Shown here: positions 11,571 through 21,999 of the stretch, piece after piece | How positions within the stretch are numbered: position 1 is the stretch's first letter | Layout: the number at the start of each line of letters is the position of its first letter | Source: Rhododendron vialii | Taxonomy: Eukaryota > Streptophyta > Magnoliopsida > Ericales > Ericaceae | DNA: 64,000 nucleotides | NCBI RefSeq assembly: GCF_030253575.1 | Contig: NC_080566.1 | Location: 32,973,501 to 33,037,500, forward strand | Direction: 5' to 3' | Made by a program: the position numbers and the translations under genes | The notes under the pieces: generated by a model | The model's database searches: none | The model's input: the letters and a program-made list of their open reading frames with translations, nothing else | Told to the model about the DNA's origin: nothing

Positions 11571-12573
11571 CAAACAAGGAGTAGGGCTTCTATCTCCAAC
11601 AACCGCTGCTGCTGGTATCAGTATGCGCAGTTGGATGGTTTCAAGCATGCAACATGCATTGTCCTTTCCCGTTCCGAAAGTTCACTTCAGTGGAAAATGG
11701 GCATGCTACAATGGCAGTTGTTATTGGGTTGCAGATATATAGGATCGCATTTATCTCGCATAAGGACCCTTTTTTCCCATCTACTAGCCGACTATGGGCC
11801 GCTGATAAAGCGCCAAAAGAAGGTGAACAATTTGATTGCTAAGGCTTGTAATAGGGCTCCGACGCCAAAAATTGTTGAAAACTTTAGTGTGTATTTATAA
11901 AACATTGTGTTTGCCTCTTGTCCCACATTGTCTGGTTACAAAACTTTTTTCTATCTTAAATGACATTGCACATTATTGTGTTTGTGAATGAGAAACCAAG
12001 GAGATGTCTTGTGGGCTTGGGAAAATGGGCCAAGGGCCAAGGCAATTTGGAAACTAGTGAATCGGGGCATGCGTCATGGGTTATTTGAGCGCCAAGGTGT
12101 CAAATTTGAGATTTGAGCCATGCTTTGCTAAAATTTTGAAATGTGCAAATCCGGAATTGCCATGCTTTGCTAAAATTCTGAAATTTTTTGTTACAAAATT
12201 GATTAGTCAATCAAATCCTTTTCGAAATGGAAAGTGTGTTCATTGAAAACATGTGCTAAATCAAAGCAACTGATTTGAATTTTTTTTTTCCAAAACTAGC
12301 CTGGCCGCTCCTTCCTCCATCTATAAATTCACTCTTTTAGACTTGTTTTAGATGCAGAAAAAAACCATCTCTCGTCCTCCACAAAAATGCTTTCTGTTGA
12401 GTTCGAGTAGTAGGTAGAATTGTGTTTTGTTTTTGGTTTTCTTTTGTGCAAAGAAGGCCGAGCAGAGGTGGTGTACGTATTCTGGGCTGTTTTATCCTGA
12501 GGATGGCGTGGTACTCGTGAATTGCTTGCACAATCTGGGTAGAGCCACAAAACGTCTTAAAGAGAGCGACCTA
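11571..12573. other. Intergenic stretch, nothing recognised
   Basis: After the PPR pseudogene there are only short unconvincing reading frames and a small direct repeat with CATGCTTTGCTAAAATT (about 12117-12180). No RNA gene or transposon ends were identified. Confidence 0.5.
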
Positions 12574-13313
12574 GGGCCTGTTTGATAAAACTGAAACTGA
12601 ATGCTGAATTTTCTAAGCTGAAAAGCTGTTTGGTAAATATATTAAGTACTGAATTAAAAAAATGATAAATTAATTTTAGTTCCGATTCTCTCTTAATTTA
12701 GTAATGTCCACAATGTACTTATAATAATAGTGGAATGGTGGTGGTGGTGGTGTGTTGGTGGTGATGGAGTGGTGGCGGCGGCGGTGTTGGAGTTCTGACG
12801 ATAGTGGTGTAATGGTGGTGGTAGAGTGATGGTGTTGTAACGGTGGTGGTGGAGTGATGGTAATGTAACGGTGGCAGTGAATGATGGTGTAATGGTGATG
12901 GTGGCGGTGGAGTGATGGTGTAATGGTGACAGTGAGTGGTGTCGGTGGAGTGATAGTTGTGCAATGGTGACATTGTGGTGGTGGCGGCAACGGCGGCGGT
13001 GTGGTAATGGTGGTGGTGGTGATGGTGATGTGGTGGTGGCGAAGTGGTGGTGATGGTGGCGGAGTGGTGGTGGCGAAATGGTGGTGGTGGGAGTGGTTGT
13101 GGTGGTGGTATGGTGATTAAATGCAAATATATAAGAATTCAGTCATAATTAAGTAGCTCAAAGCTATTTAATTTTTTTCAATTTTTTAGCCTACATTTTA
13201 AGTAGCACTTAATTTGTTAAGCAATGTATAATGTTGTTATCAAACCTACTGAATCACTTATTACTTAATTGATTCAGTTTTAAGCACTAAATTTAAGTTA
13301 TCAAATAAGCCCC
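12574..13313. mobile_element. DNA transposon-like element with a GGT-rich satellite core
   Basis: The left end GGGCCTGTTTGATAAAACTG and right end, read in reverse, GGGGCTTATTTGATAACTTA form imperfect terminal inverted repeats of the kind seen in plant MITEs. The outer parts are AT-rich and the core (12733-13110) is an expanded trinucleotide-type array. The flanks read CTA and TAG, so the target duplication length is not settled. Confidence 0.6.
12733..13110 (+). repeat. GGT/GTG-rich degenerate minisatellite
   Basis: Nearly 380 bases made of variants of GGTGGTGGTGGA, GGTGATGGT and GGTGGCGGC. Antisense frames through it give His/Pro/Thr-rich peptides that are artefacts of the repeat, not genes. 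Confidence 0.9.
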
Positions 13314-14036
13314 TAGTCTGCGACTCAACTCAACCGTTGTTCTTCAAGTGGTATTCTGTTTTAATTACAGATTATTGAGGTAACCCGTCCCTTACTTACA
13401 GCAATTATTCCAACAATTTTAAGATGATTCAATCTGCCATGGATTCTGAAAACAAGATCTTTGTTACCACCACTGATATCAACAAACATTTTCGCTTTGA
13501 GGGGCTGCATTTTAAACGTGGGAAGCAAAAGATGTACAAGCGAGAAAGAGTGGGGAAACACTGAGCAGGGAAGGGGAAAAGATGCAGCAGAGGTGGAGAT
13601 GGAGCACAGAAGTGAAGGGAAGAAGAGAAAGAAAAGAGGGTGGGAGAGAGTCTGCTGAGGACAGATGTATGTGCAAGTAACAATCGGTAACGCCAAAATT
13701 GACCGACATTCGTTACACTCATTCCCCGTAGATGGAGAAATTTTTCAGTGGTGAATGTCTCACCACGTGACTGTACCCACTTAGCACTAAAAAATTTCTG
13801 CTGTAGATGCTTTATACAAAAGGAAAATCAACAATTGCCAACATTTGACCATCTGAGATGAGAACATAGAGGAACTGGGTCTCCTAAGTCCTTAAAATGG
13901 ACCATGTACTTCCGGATTCTTTTTTATGTTTTGAATATTATGAGTAATAGTTTCCTCTTGGGAAACTTCCGAATGTTTTTGACTGCCCAAAGCCATTGTC
14001 GCAGTCGTAAAAGTCATTTTACTTTAATATGAAGGG

Positions 14037-14215
14037 GTTTGGTCAAGTGGACATGAGAAAGTTAGTAATTGTTCGTCCTTTATGAAGTTCAATGTTTGAA
14101 TCACACGGAGGCCAAAACAATCTAAGTCTTGCAGCTAGTAGAGATTTTTTGGGTCCCGAAATTAGTTAAAGTGTATACAAACTGACCTGTACATTTGATT
14201 ATAATGAAAAAAAGG
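14037..14215 (+). mobile_element. Au-like tRNA-derived SINE (copy A)
   Basis: Begins GGTTTGGTCAAGTGG, like an RNA polymerase III A box, and has a B-box-like stretch near GTTTGAATCACACGG. The 3' part (AAACTGACCTG) resembles the conserved end of plant Au SINEs, followed by an A-rich tail. Matches the copy at 17617, so it was present before the duplication. Confidence 0.55.
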
Positions 14216-14471
14216 AAGTTGGTCCTCTCCCCTTATCTGAGAGGAAGGGGTGGGTGTAGGGTTCTATTTTAATCTCCTAACTAATGACGATTTCTCTATA
14301 GGTCTATCTATTGACTTTTGTGCAGCTGAAGCTCTTGGTTGGTTAGTGTCCAAATCAAGATTCATCATCCTTCGTAATTTGAGATGACAATAAACCAATC
14401 AAGATTCATCATCCTAAGTAATTTGAGGAGACAATAAACCCGAGGACACAGACAATTCCAAAAGAGATCAT

Positions 14472-14810
14472 GCACATACACTTTTATGGGCCCACCTCGG
14501 GTTCCACCGATATAATTTGAACCGTTTATGTTTTTTTAAAATAATTGTTTAAGAGTTCTTATAAAAAATCAACTCGACAAGACATCGGTAAGAGTTTTTT
14601 AAAAAATCGCAGGACAAATCCGTTTGTTTTGTTTCGCTCTAGGATTTCTAAAAAAACCCTTACCGATTTCCTATTAAGTTGATTTTTTACAATAACTCTT
14701 AAACAATTATTTTAAAAATAATAAGCAGTTCGTATCATATTAGTGAGACCCGAGGTGGGTCCCATAAAAGTGTGTGTGTAAAATCTGTGTAAAAATGTAT
14801 GTGCAAGTAG
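14472..14810. mobile_element. Palindromic MITE-like element (copy A)
   Basis: Inverted arms start GCACATACACTTTTATGGGC and end GTCCCATAAAAGTGTGTGTG. Inner arms with CAATTATT/AATAATTG and AAAAAATCAACT also pair. The copy at 18283-18610 is its duplicate. The left end seems shortened relative to the right. Confidence 0.6.
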
Positions 14811-15242
14811 CACGACTGGTAATTTAATACTCCTTCTTTTTGTCCCTTTTAAGTATCTAACTTTGTAACTCTAATTTATTAAAAAGATATCATCATTATA
14901 TTTTTTATATCAATTTTTACCTTAAATTTTCCTACTTACCTTACGTGGAAATATTATTATTATATTTTTACTCATTAACTTTTCAAAATAGAATCTATTT
15001 TTAAGGATAAAATGAAAAATGCATCAATTTTTACCTACTATCTTATAAAATGGATACTTATTAAGGAACAACAAAAAATTGAATATTAGACTATACAAAA
15101 GAGATGAATGAAATAATATAGTGGAAAAGAAAAGTAGCTTGAGTAACAATTTTGTAACGTTCCTCTTTAACGTCACATCGGTTCGGCTTTTTTTTTCTCC
15201 GAGCACGACTTCACTTGGTATTGGTGCATTTTGATTTTTTTT

Positions 15243-15615
15243 GGTCAGTCGGCCATTTTTCGGCATTTTCCGGTGGACGTCGGTTTCGTTCGATGATTGG
15301 ATCAATTAATATTATAGATCTTGTCCAGATGCATTATTATGTCAAAAATTATGTCCATCGGATATCATTCAATACACGATAATAACCCTTTTATTTTGGA
15401 TTAAAATACATACCCACTAAAATGGAACCCCTCTCATTCATTTGTACCCACTAGATTGGAACCCCTTTCATTTATTTGTCCAAAACAAACGGATTACCAT
15501 CGTGTATTTAACGACATTTGATGGCCATGGTTCTGTGTCTCGACAAGATCTATAATATGAATGGATCTGATCATTGAATGAAATTAATGTTCGCCGGAAA
15601 ATGGCTGACTGGCGG
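15243..15615. mobile_element. Palindromic element (copy A)
   Basis: The left arm from CAGTCGGCCATTTTTCGG pairs with the right arm ending GAAAATGGCTGACTGGCGG, and ATAGATCTTGTC pairs with GACAAGATCTAT further in. No coding potential. Shared with 19019-19377. Confidence 0.6.
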
Positions 15616-15656
15616 AACTGAACAGTAACCAAGACTGGACGGGAGCTTGACTCTAT

Positions 15657-16041
15657 GGCTCCGTTCAGTTGTCGAGAAAGTTGTGTGGGAAATTGATTCC
15701 CAGAAAAAGTGAGGTGACGTGAAGTAAAAGAAAAAGAAAATTATTTTCCTGTGAGTGTTCATTTGACAAAAGAATTTTGCAAGAATAATTAAGGTTTAGT
15801 TGTTCATTTGTTAGGAAAAAGAAACTTTTGGGAAAATTTTGTGAGTGTTCACTCATTTTCCTTTTCCCGCGACGCAAAATCCTGTGTTTTTTGCAGGATC
15901 ACTTTTGCAGGAAAGTAATTCATGCAGGAAAACTTAAAAACATGTTTCCCACTACTTTCCTGTCAACTGAACACTACAAAAATCATGGAAAAATTGATTT
16001 TCCCATCATTTCCTGTACTTTCCTGACAACTGAACGGAGCC
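15657..16041. mobile_element. MITE with GGCTCCGTTCAGTTGTC ends
   Basis: Perfect terminal inverted repeats GGCTCCGTTCAGTTGTC and GACAACTGAACGGAGCC, 385 bp, non-coding. Copy B of the tandem duplication lacks it near 19411, so it inserted after the duplication. The flanks read CTCTAT and ATAGAG; I could not decide the target duplication. Confidence 0.8.
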
Positions 16042-16163
16042 ATAGAGACTGGGAGAGAGAAGGCAAATAAAAAATTCAATTGCTTGTAAATAGTCACTAC
16101 TATAATAAAAAAATCCAATTGCTTGTGAATTTTACCAATTCTGTTTTGTTCTAATTGTAGTAA

Positions 16164-16400
16164 GGCCCGTCCCGAAAGAGAAATAAATATTTATTTTTTA
16201 AAAAAGTAATTTTAAGTTCAAAAATTATGTGCTTATACAAATAATTTTTCTATCAATATGGATCTTCTTTGATAGATCTCATTGAGATTTTTTATACAGT
16301 GCAAAAAAAATTGAAAAATTATTTTTCATTTACATTATTTTTTAGTTTTAAAATGTTAAATAAGTACTTATTTTTTAAAAATGTGTTCTGAAACGGAGCT
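16164..16400. mobile_element. GGCTCCGTTCC-family MITE, diverged
   Basis: Ends GGCCCGTCCCGAAA and CTGAAACGGAGCT fit the family defined by 20547-20784, with the TACTTATTTTTTA sub-terminal block and the TTGATAGATCTCATTGAGAT centre. Copy B lacks it near 19760. Confidence 0.65.
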
Positions 16401-16816
16401 TGAGACTTTTGAAAAGCAGCCGGCGCTAATCACTCTCTCTCTCTCCCTCCGAAAGCTCTGCTCATTGGGTAACCGAAACAGGGAAAAGTGCATCCACATT
16501 TTGTCCGGTCAAAATTAGGAATGGCAACGGGGCGGGTTTTGCCTCATTTAGCCCCGAAAATTTAACCTCGCCCCGACCACCACTGATATCAACAAACTTT
16601 TTCGTTTTGAGGGGCTGCATTTTAAATGTTGGAAGCAAAAGATGTACAAGCGAGAAAGAGTGGGGAAACACTGAGCAGGGAAGGGGAAAAGATGCAGCAG
16701 CGGTGGAGATGGAGCACAGAAGTGAAGGGAAGAAGAGAAAGAAAAGAGGGTGGGAGAGAGTCTGCTGATCAGGACAGAGGTATGTGCAAGTAACAATCGG
16801 TTACGCCAAAACTGCA

Positions 16817-17055
16817 GGTTCCGTTCCAGAAACCTTCTTAAAAAATAAGTAACTTATTTCATATTTTCAAACTCAAAAATAATATAAATGAAAAATAATT
16901 TTTCAATTTTTTTTGCATCGTATAAAAAATCTCGATGAGATCTTTCAAACAAGATTCATATTGCATATTTTTAGATTTCAATAAGTCCATAATTTTTGAC
17001 CTTGAAATTACCTTCTTAAAAAATAAGGGTTTTTTTTCGTTTCCGGAACGGAGCC
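16817..17055. mobile_element. GGCTCCGTTCC-family MITE
   Basis: 239 bp with ends GGTTCCGTTCCAGAAACC and TTCCGGAACGGAGCC; contains the family TTTTTTAAGAAGG blocks near both ends. Copy A retains the uninterrupted sequence near 13694, so this is a post-duplication insertion. Confidence 0.75.
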
Positions 17056-17237
17056 TGACATTCATTACACTCATTCCCTGTAGATGGAGAAATTTTTCAG
17101 TGCCGGATGTCTCGCCACGTGGCCGTGCCCACCCAGCACCGAAAAATTTCTCCTGTAGACGCATTGTACAAAAAGAAAATCAACAATTGCCAACATTTGA
17201 CTATCTGAGATGAGAACATAGAGGAACTGGGTCTCCT

Positions 17238-17477
17238 GGCTCCGTTCCGAAACCAGAAATAAGTACTTATTTTTTAAGAAGGTAATTTCAAGCTCAAAAA
17301 TTATGGGTTTATTGAAATCTAAAAATATGCATTATGGATCTTGTTTGCAAGATCTCGATGAGATCTTTTATACGATGCAAAAAAATTTTAAAAATTATTT
17401 TTCATTTACTTTATTTTTGAGTTTAAAAATGTGAAATAAGCTGCTTATTTTTTAAGAAGGTTTCTGGAACGGGACTT
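17238..17477. mobile_element. GGCTCCGTTCC-family MITE
   Basis: 240 bp, ends GGCTCCGTTCCGAAACC and GGTTTCTGGAACGGGACTT. It splits a sequence that copy A has whole at about 13880-13895. Non-coding. Confidence 0.78.
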
Positions 17478-17616
17478 AGGTCCTTAAAATGGACTATGTA
17501 CTTCCGGATTCTTTTTTATGTTTTGAATATTATGAGTAATAGTTTCCTCTTGGGAAACTTCCGAATGTTTTTGACTGCCCAAAGCCATTGTAGCAGCCGT
17601 TTTACTTTAATCTGAA

Positions 17617-17806
17617 GGGGTTTGGCTAAGTGGACATGAGAAAGTTAGTAATTGTTCGTCCTTTATGAGGTTCAATGTTCGAATTACACGGAGGCCAAAA
17701 CAATCCAAGTCTTGCGGCTACTGAAGGTTTTTTGGTTTCCGAAATCAATTAAGGTGCATACAAGCTGGCTTGTACGTTTGATTATAATGAAAAAAAAAAA
17801 CAAAAA
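17617..17806 (+). mobile_element. Au-like tRNA-derived SINE (copy B)
   Basis: Better preserved than copy A: A-box-like TGGCTAAGTGG, B-box-like GGTTCAATGTTCGAATTAC, Au-like 3' end with GGTGCATACAAGCTGGCTTG, and an A-rich tail near 17788-17806. No proteins are encoded; such elements use LINE machinery. Confidence 0.6.
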
Positions 17807-18007
17807 AGTTGGTCCTCTCCCCTTATCTGAGAGGACGGGGTGGGTGTAGGGTTTTATTTTCTAACTAATGACGATTTCTCTATAGGTCTATCTATTGACT
17901 TTTGTGCTGCTAAAGCTCTTGGTTGGTTAGTGTCCAAATCAAGATTCATCATCCTTTGTAATTTGAGATGACAATAAACCAATCAAGATTCATTATCCTT
18001 AGTAATT

Positions 18008-18228
18008 CAAAAATGCTACTTGCACAACCGTTGTGTTGGTTGTGTCTGTAATTCTGACCGTCCAGATGTATTTGGACGGTCTAAATTTTAAAAAAACTCT
18101 TCCATGGATAAGTTTAACTTTTATGAGGAATAGTTTGAGCGAATCCTGATCATTCATTACAGCCATGGATGGCTAGAGATTGGTTGTGTGTTGTGTTTTA
18201 CACAACCGTTGTGTGTGTAGCACTTTTG
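18008..18228. mobile_element. Mutator-type MITE, 221 bp, 9-bp target duplication
   Basis: Ends CAAAAATGCTACTTGCACA and TGTGTGTAGCACTTTTG are inverted repeats. The 9-mer TTAGTAATT occurs at 17999-18007 and 18229-18237. Copy A has the related empty site (one TAAGTAATT) near 14435, confirming insertion. Confidence 0.9.
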
Positions 18229-18282
18229 TTAGTAATTTGATGAGACAATAAACCCGAGGACACAGACAATTCCAAACTGATC

Positions 18283-18610
18283 ATGCACATACACTTTAAT
18301 GGGCCCATCTGTTCTACCAATATAATCCGAACCGCTTATTTTTTTTAAAATAATTGTTTAAGAGTTCCTATAAAAAATCAACTCGACAGGATATTGGTAA
18401 GAGTTTTTTCAGTTTTCGCATGATGAATTAGTCTGTTTCGTTTCACTCTACGATTTCTAAAAAGCCCTTACCGATCTCCTATTAAGTTGATTTTTTACAA
18501 TAACTATTAAACAATTGTTTTAAAAATAATGAGCTGTTCAGATCATATTGGTAGAACCCGATGTGGGCCCCATAAAAGTGTATGTGCAAAATGTATGTGC
18601 AAGTAGCACG
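18283..18610. mobile_element. Palindromic MITE-like element (copy B)
   Basis: Counterpart of 14472-14810 with the same arms (CACATACACTTTAATGGGCC and GGCCCCATAAAAGTGTATGT). Shared by both duplication copies, hence older than the duplication. Confidence 0.6.
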
Positions 18611-19018
18611 ACTGGTTTAATACTTCTTCCTTCCGTTCCATTTTAAGTGTCTAGTTTCGTAACTCCAACTTATTAAAGAGACATCATAGTCATACCTTTC
18701 ATATTAATTTTTACCTCTAATTTTCCTACTTACTCTCTGTGAAAACATTATTTTATATTTTTACTCATTAACTTTTCAAAATAGAATCTATTTTTAAGGG
18801 TAAAATGGAAAATGCATTAATTTTTACCTATTAACTTTATAAAATTGATATTTATTAAGGGACAACTTAAAATAAAATACTGAACTATAAAAAGGGACGA
18901 AGTAATATGGAAAAGAAAAGTGGCTTGAGTAATGTTCCTCTTTAACGTCACATCTAGTTCACCCTTTTTTTTTCTCCGAGCACGACTTTACCTGGTGTTG
19001 GTGCATTTTGAATTTTTT

Positions 19019-19377
19019 GGTCAGTCGGCCATTTTTCAGCATTTTTCGGTGGATGTCAGTTTCGTTCGATGATTGGATCAGTTCATATTATAGATCTTGT
19101 CCAGATGCGTTAGCGTGTCAAAAATTATGCCCATCGGATATCATTCAATACACGATAGTAATCCGTTTATTTTGGATAAAAATTCATACCCACTGGATTG
19201 GAACTCCTCTCATTCATTTGTCCAAAACAAACGGATTACCATTGTGTATTGAACAACATCTGATGGACATGGTTTCTAACATGGTTATGCGTTTCGACAA
19301 CATCTATAATATGAATGGATTTGATCATTGAACGAAATTAACGTCAGCTGAAAAATGGCAGATTCGCCAGAACTGGA
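19019..19377. mobile_element. Palindromic element (copy B)
   Basis: Counterpart of 15243-15615, with the same CAGTCGGCCATTTTTCAG arm and the ATAGATCTTGTC inner arm. The short reading frame across it is not a gene. Confidence 0.6.
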
Positions 19378-19458
19378 TAGTAATGCGGATTGGACGGGAG
19401 CTTGTCCCTATATAGATTGGGAGAGAAAGCAAATAAAAAATTCAATTGCTTGTAAATA

Positions 19459-19694
19459 CTCCTTCCGTCTGGATTTAATAGTCCATCGTTCAATTCTAAT
19501 CTGCTAAAAAATGGGTTATATCTTTAAATGCGTAATGAATTTCATAGCGAATATAGATCTTATTTGATAGATCTCGATTAATTCTATAATACAATATTTT
19601 TGAAATCACATAAAACGTTGTAAAATACAAGATATAATCGATTGAAAAATAACACAAACTCCAAAAAAAGACGATTAAATCCGGATGGAGGGAG
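19459..19694. mobile_element. Stowaway-type MITE, TA target duplication
   Basis: Ends CTCCTTCCGTCTGGATTTAA and TTAAATCCGGATGGAGGGAG, flanked by TA (19457-19458 and 19695-19696). Copy A has the empty site TGTAAATAGTCACTAC near 16086. Confidence 0.92.
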
Positions 19695-19946
19695 TAGTCA
19701 CTACTATAATAAAAAAATCCAATTGCTTGTGAATTTTACCAACTCTGTTTTGCTCTATTATAAAGACTTTTGAAGAGTTGGCTCTTTTTTTATAATTTTT
19801 GGGCACAATAGCTAAATGTGAATTTTAAGCAGCCGGCGCTAATTGCGCTCTCTCTCTCTCTCCAAAAGCTCTGCTCATTGGGTAACCGAAACAGGGAAAA
19901 GTGGATCCACATTTTGTCCGGTCCAAATCAGACCAAATCGTCCCCT

Positions 19947-20184
19947 TGGGTCCAGTTCTAGAATATTTTTAAAAAAAATAAATATTCATTTCATATTTTT
20001 AAATTTAAAAATAATATAAATAAAAATAAAATTTTAATTTTTTTCACCGTATAAAAGATCTCATCGAGATCTTTCAAACAAAATCTATATTAAATATTTT
20101 TAGATTTCATTAAGTCCATTATTTTTGAGTTTGAAATTGTCTTTTTAAAAAATAAGTACTTATAACACGTTCTAGAACGAGGCC
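19947..20184. mobile_element. GGCTCCGTTCC-family MITE, old copy
   Basis: Recognisable by its ends (GGGTCCAGTTCTAGAA and TTCTAGAACGAGGCC), the ATAAATATTCATTTC block and the TCTCATCGAGATCTTTCAAAC centre. More diverged than its relatives. Confidence 0.6.
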
Positions 20185-20546
20185 TTAGACACATAATCCT
20201 TCAAAATGGGTTATGCTCGCGTTATCAATCATCACTCTACACTCGCGTTCTCTACCCTCGTGCTCTCAATCGTCACAATCACAAATTTTCGTTGTTTTAC
20301 AGGTTTTTGACAAAAAATCTTGCTATAATCAGTCCAATGGAGGATCGAAAGAAACCGAAGAAGTGACAAGATCTGTCATGGTTCAGAACAGTCGATATAT
20401 TTTTGCAACTACTTTTTTGTCATTTCAAATTTTTACCTCAGGAAGACAATCTTACCCTCTACTTTACCTCTTGACTCTTGGGTAATGGAGTAGTAGTATG
20501 CACGACCCAGGACAGAACAGTCAGATTTGTCACGCTGCACCGCCAA

Positions 20547-20784
20547 GGCTCCGTTCCGAAACGTAAAATAAGTACTTATTTTTTAAGAAGATAATTTCAA
20601 ATTTAAAAATAATATGTTTACGCAAATAATTTTCCTACCAATATGGTTCTTGTTTAATAGATCTCATCAAGATCTTTAATACGGTGCAAAAAAATTAAAA
20701 AATTATTTTTTATTTACATTATTTTTGAGTTTGAAAATGTGAAATAAGTTGCTTATTTTTTAAGAAGATTTCTGGAACGGAGCC
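20547..20784. mobile_element. GGCTCCGTTCC-family MITE
   Basis: 238 bp, ends GGCTCCGTTCCGAAACG and CTGGAACGGAGCC, flanked on both sides by CAA, possibly a 3-bp target duplication. The centre carries AGATCTCATCAAGATCTT. Confidence 0.8.
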
Positions 20785-21035
20785 CAAGTCGGCCACACCT
20801 TTTAAACAGAAAACATATGCACTAGTTTTCCAAACAAGCTTTTTGGGTGTTTTTTGTTTTGTCTTTATTAATGAAAATTGATTTTCGCGCTCCACTTTTA
20901 ACTGATGGGGCTTCATTTTTAAAGTGAAGTTTGTCATCAGTAAAAAGTGGAGCGCGAATATCAAAATCCGTATTAATTTGTGAGAGATGAGTAGTTGATA
21001 GAAGTATACGTATCATTGCTCAGATAAGGGAGAGA

Positions 21036-21438
21036 GAGTCACTGTTAATAGTTCTCCTAAACTTTTAAGAAAACATGTTGGTTTTGTTCTTATTTGAGTT
21101 TTTTCGCATTTGTTAATTTTGTGTCAAATTTTTGTGGATTATTAATTGTTCTCAACGGGAGAGTTGGAAGAGTAAAAAAATACTTTTATCCAAGTATTTT
21201 GAGAAATAACCATTTTTTAGCCAAAAAAAGTCAACTTATTTCACTTTTTTTTTGTGCTAAAAAGTAGTTATTTTTCAAAATATTTGGACAAAAATACTAT
21301 TTTTACTCTTTCGATTTCTTTCGTTGAGACGAATTAATAATTCATAAAAATTTGGGACAAAAGTAACAAATACAAAGAAAATTCAAATAAGAACAAATTA
21401 ACTAATTTTCTTAAAAATTTAGAACTCACCCAAGTGAC
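21036..21438. mobile_element. Palindromic element upstream of the hydrolase gene
   Basis: The left half (TTTTAAGAAAA, TTGTTCTTATTTGAG, CTTTTATCCAAGTATTTTGA) is inverted in the right half (CAAAATATTTGGAC, CTCAAATAAGAACAAA, TTTTCTTAAAAATTT), centred near 21237. Same family as 5017-5354 by the inner GAGACGAATTAATAATTCAT-like stretch. It lies about 560 bp before the hydrolase ATG. Confidence 0.6.
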
Positions 21439-21955
21439 TATTAAAAGAACTAGGGGTTAATTTGATCATTTGCCGCCGAAAACATTCAATCAACAAAGTA
21501 AATTGACAGTACATAGAAATACGTAAAGGGACAACATGATAAAAGCGCGTGGAGGCAATTTTTAGTGCGTGTTATGCACTATCGTCAGCCACTATCGTCA
21601 GCCTTGTGGATTGATTGTAGAAAAAGTCATTGACTGACCTATTCGTTTTAGGATTTTAAAAATTTGAATTTGAATTATTATTCTATTTTATTATTTTATT
21701 ATTTCTAATTATTCTTCTTTTTTTTTCTTTATCTTTCTTCAATTATTATTTTTATTTTTAATTTTTATTCTATTTCTTTTTACAATTATTACTTGAATTA
21801 TTTACAAATTTAAATCCAAAATCTTAAAATAAACGGGCCTCATGTTCGCGTTCTTGCTTCCGCACCCTTTATGTGACTCACATCCCTCACCTCACCTACG
21901 CATTCATTTCCTCGAAAAAATCGTTTCCTTAATCTTCACAAGACCCCTCTCCCTA

Positions 21956-21959
<4 letters not shown>

Positions 21960-21990
<31 letters not shown>
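21960..21990 (+). repeat. (CT)n microsatellite in the hydrolase leader
   Basis: About 15 CT units end ten bases before the ATG at 22000. CT-rich leaders are common in plant genes, so it probably lies in the 5' UTR or core promoter. Confidence 0.85.
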
Positions 21991-21991
<1 letters not shown>

Positions 21992-21999
21992 AAACTCAG

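Larger units (their letters stand above)
13468..16517. repeat. Tandem duplication, copy A
   Basis: From CCACCACTGATATCAACAAA to TTTTGTCCGGTCAAAATTAG this block is matched by 16577-19930. The two copies share an Au-like SINE and two palindromes but differ by private MITEs. Copy A alone holds the elements at 15657-16041 and 16164-16400. No protein gene is supported in either copy. Confidence 0.85.
16577..19930. repeat. Tandem duplication, copy B
   Basis: Second copy of the block at 13468-16517. It has four private insertions (16817-17055, 17238-17477, 18008-18228, 19459-19694) for which copy A keeps the unoccupied site, and it lacks the two elements private to copy A. About 60 bases separate the copies. 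Confidence 0.85.

Noticed and set aside
12676..13126. His/Pro-rich antisense reading frames of 104 and 135 residues
   Set aside because: They are translations of the GGT-rich minisatellite and have no family-like features.
13361..13722. Minus-strand frames of 111 and 97 residues, repeated in copy B
   Set aside because: Ser/Phe/Leu-rich low-complexity peptides without conserved motif; the duplicate at 16548-16796 is broken in a different way.
13468..19930. The tandem duplication as a pair of LTRs
   Set aside because: Units lack TG...CA ends, a primer site, a purine tract and any interior between them; they lie almost head to tail.
15657..20784. 8-bp target repeats that would place the GGCTCC-ended MITEs in hAT
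   Set aside because: Flanks do not show consistent 8-bp repeats; only a CAA triplet at one copy fits, so the superfamily is left open.
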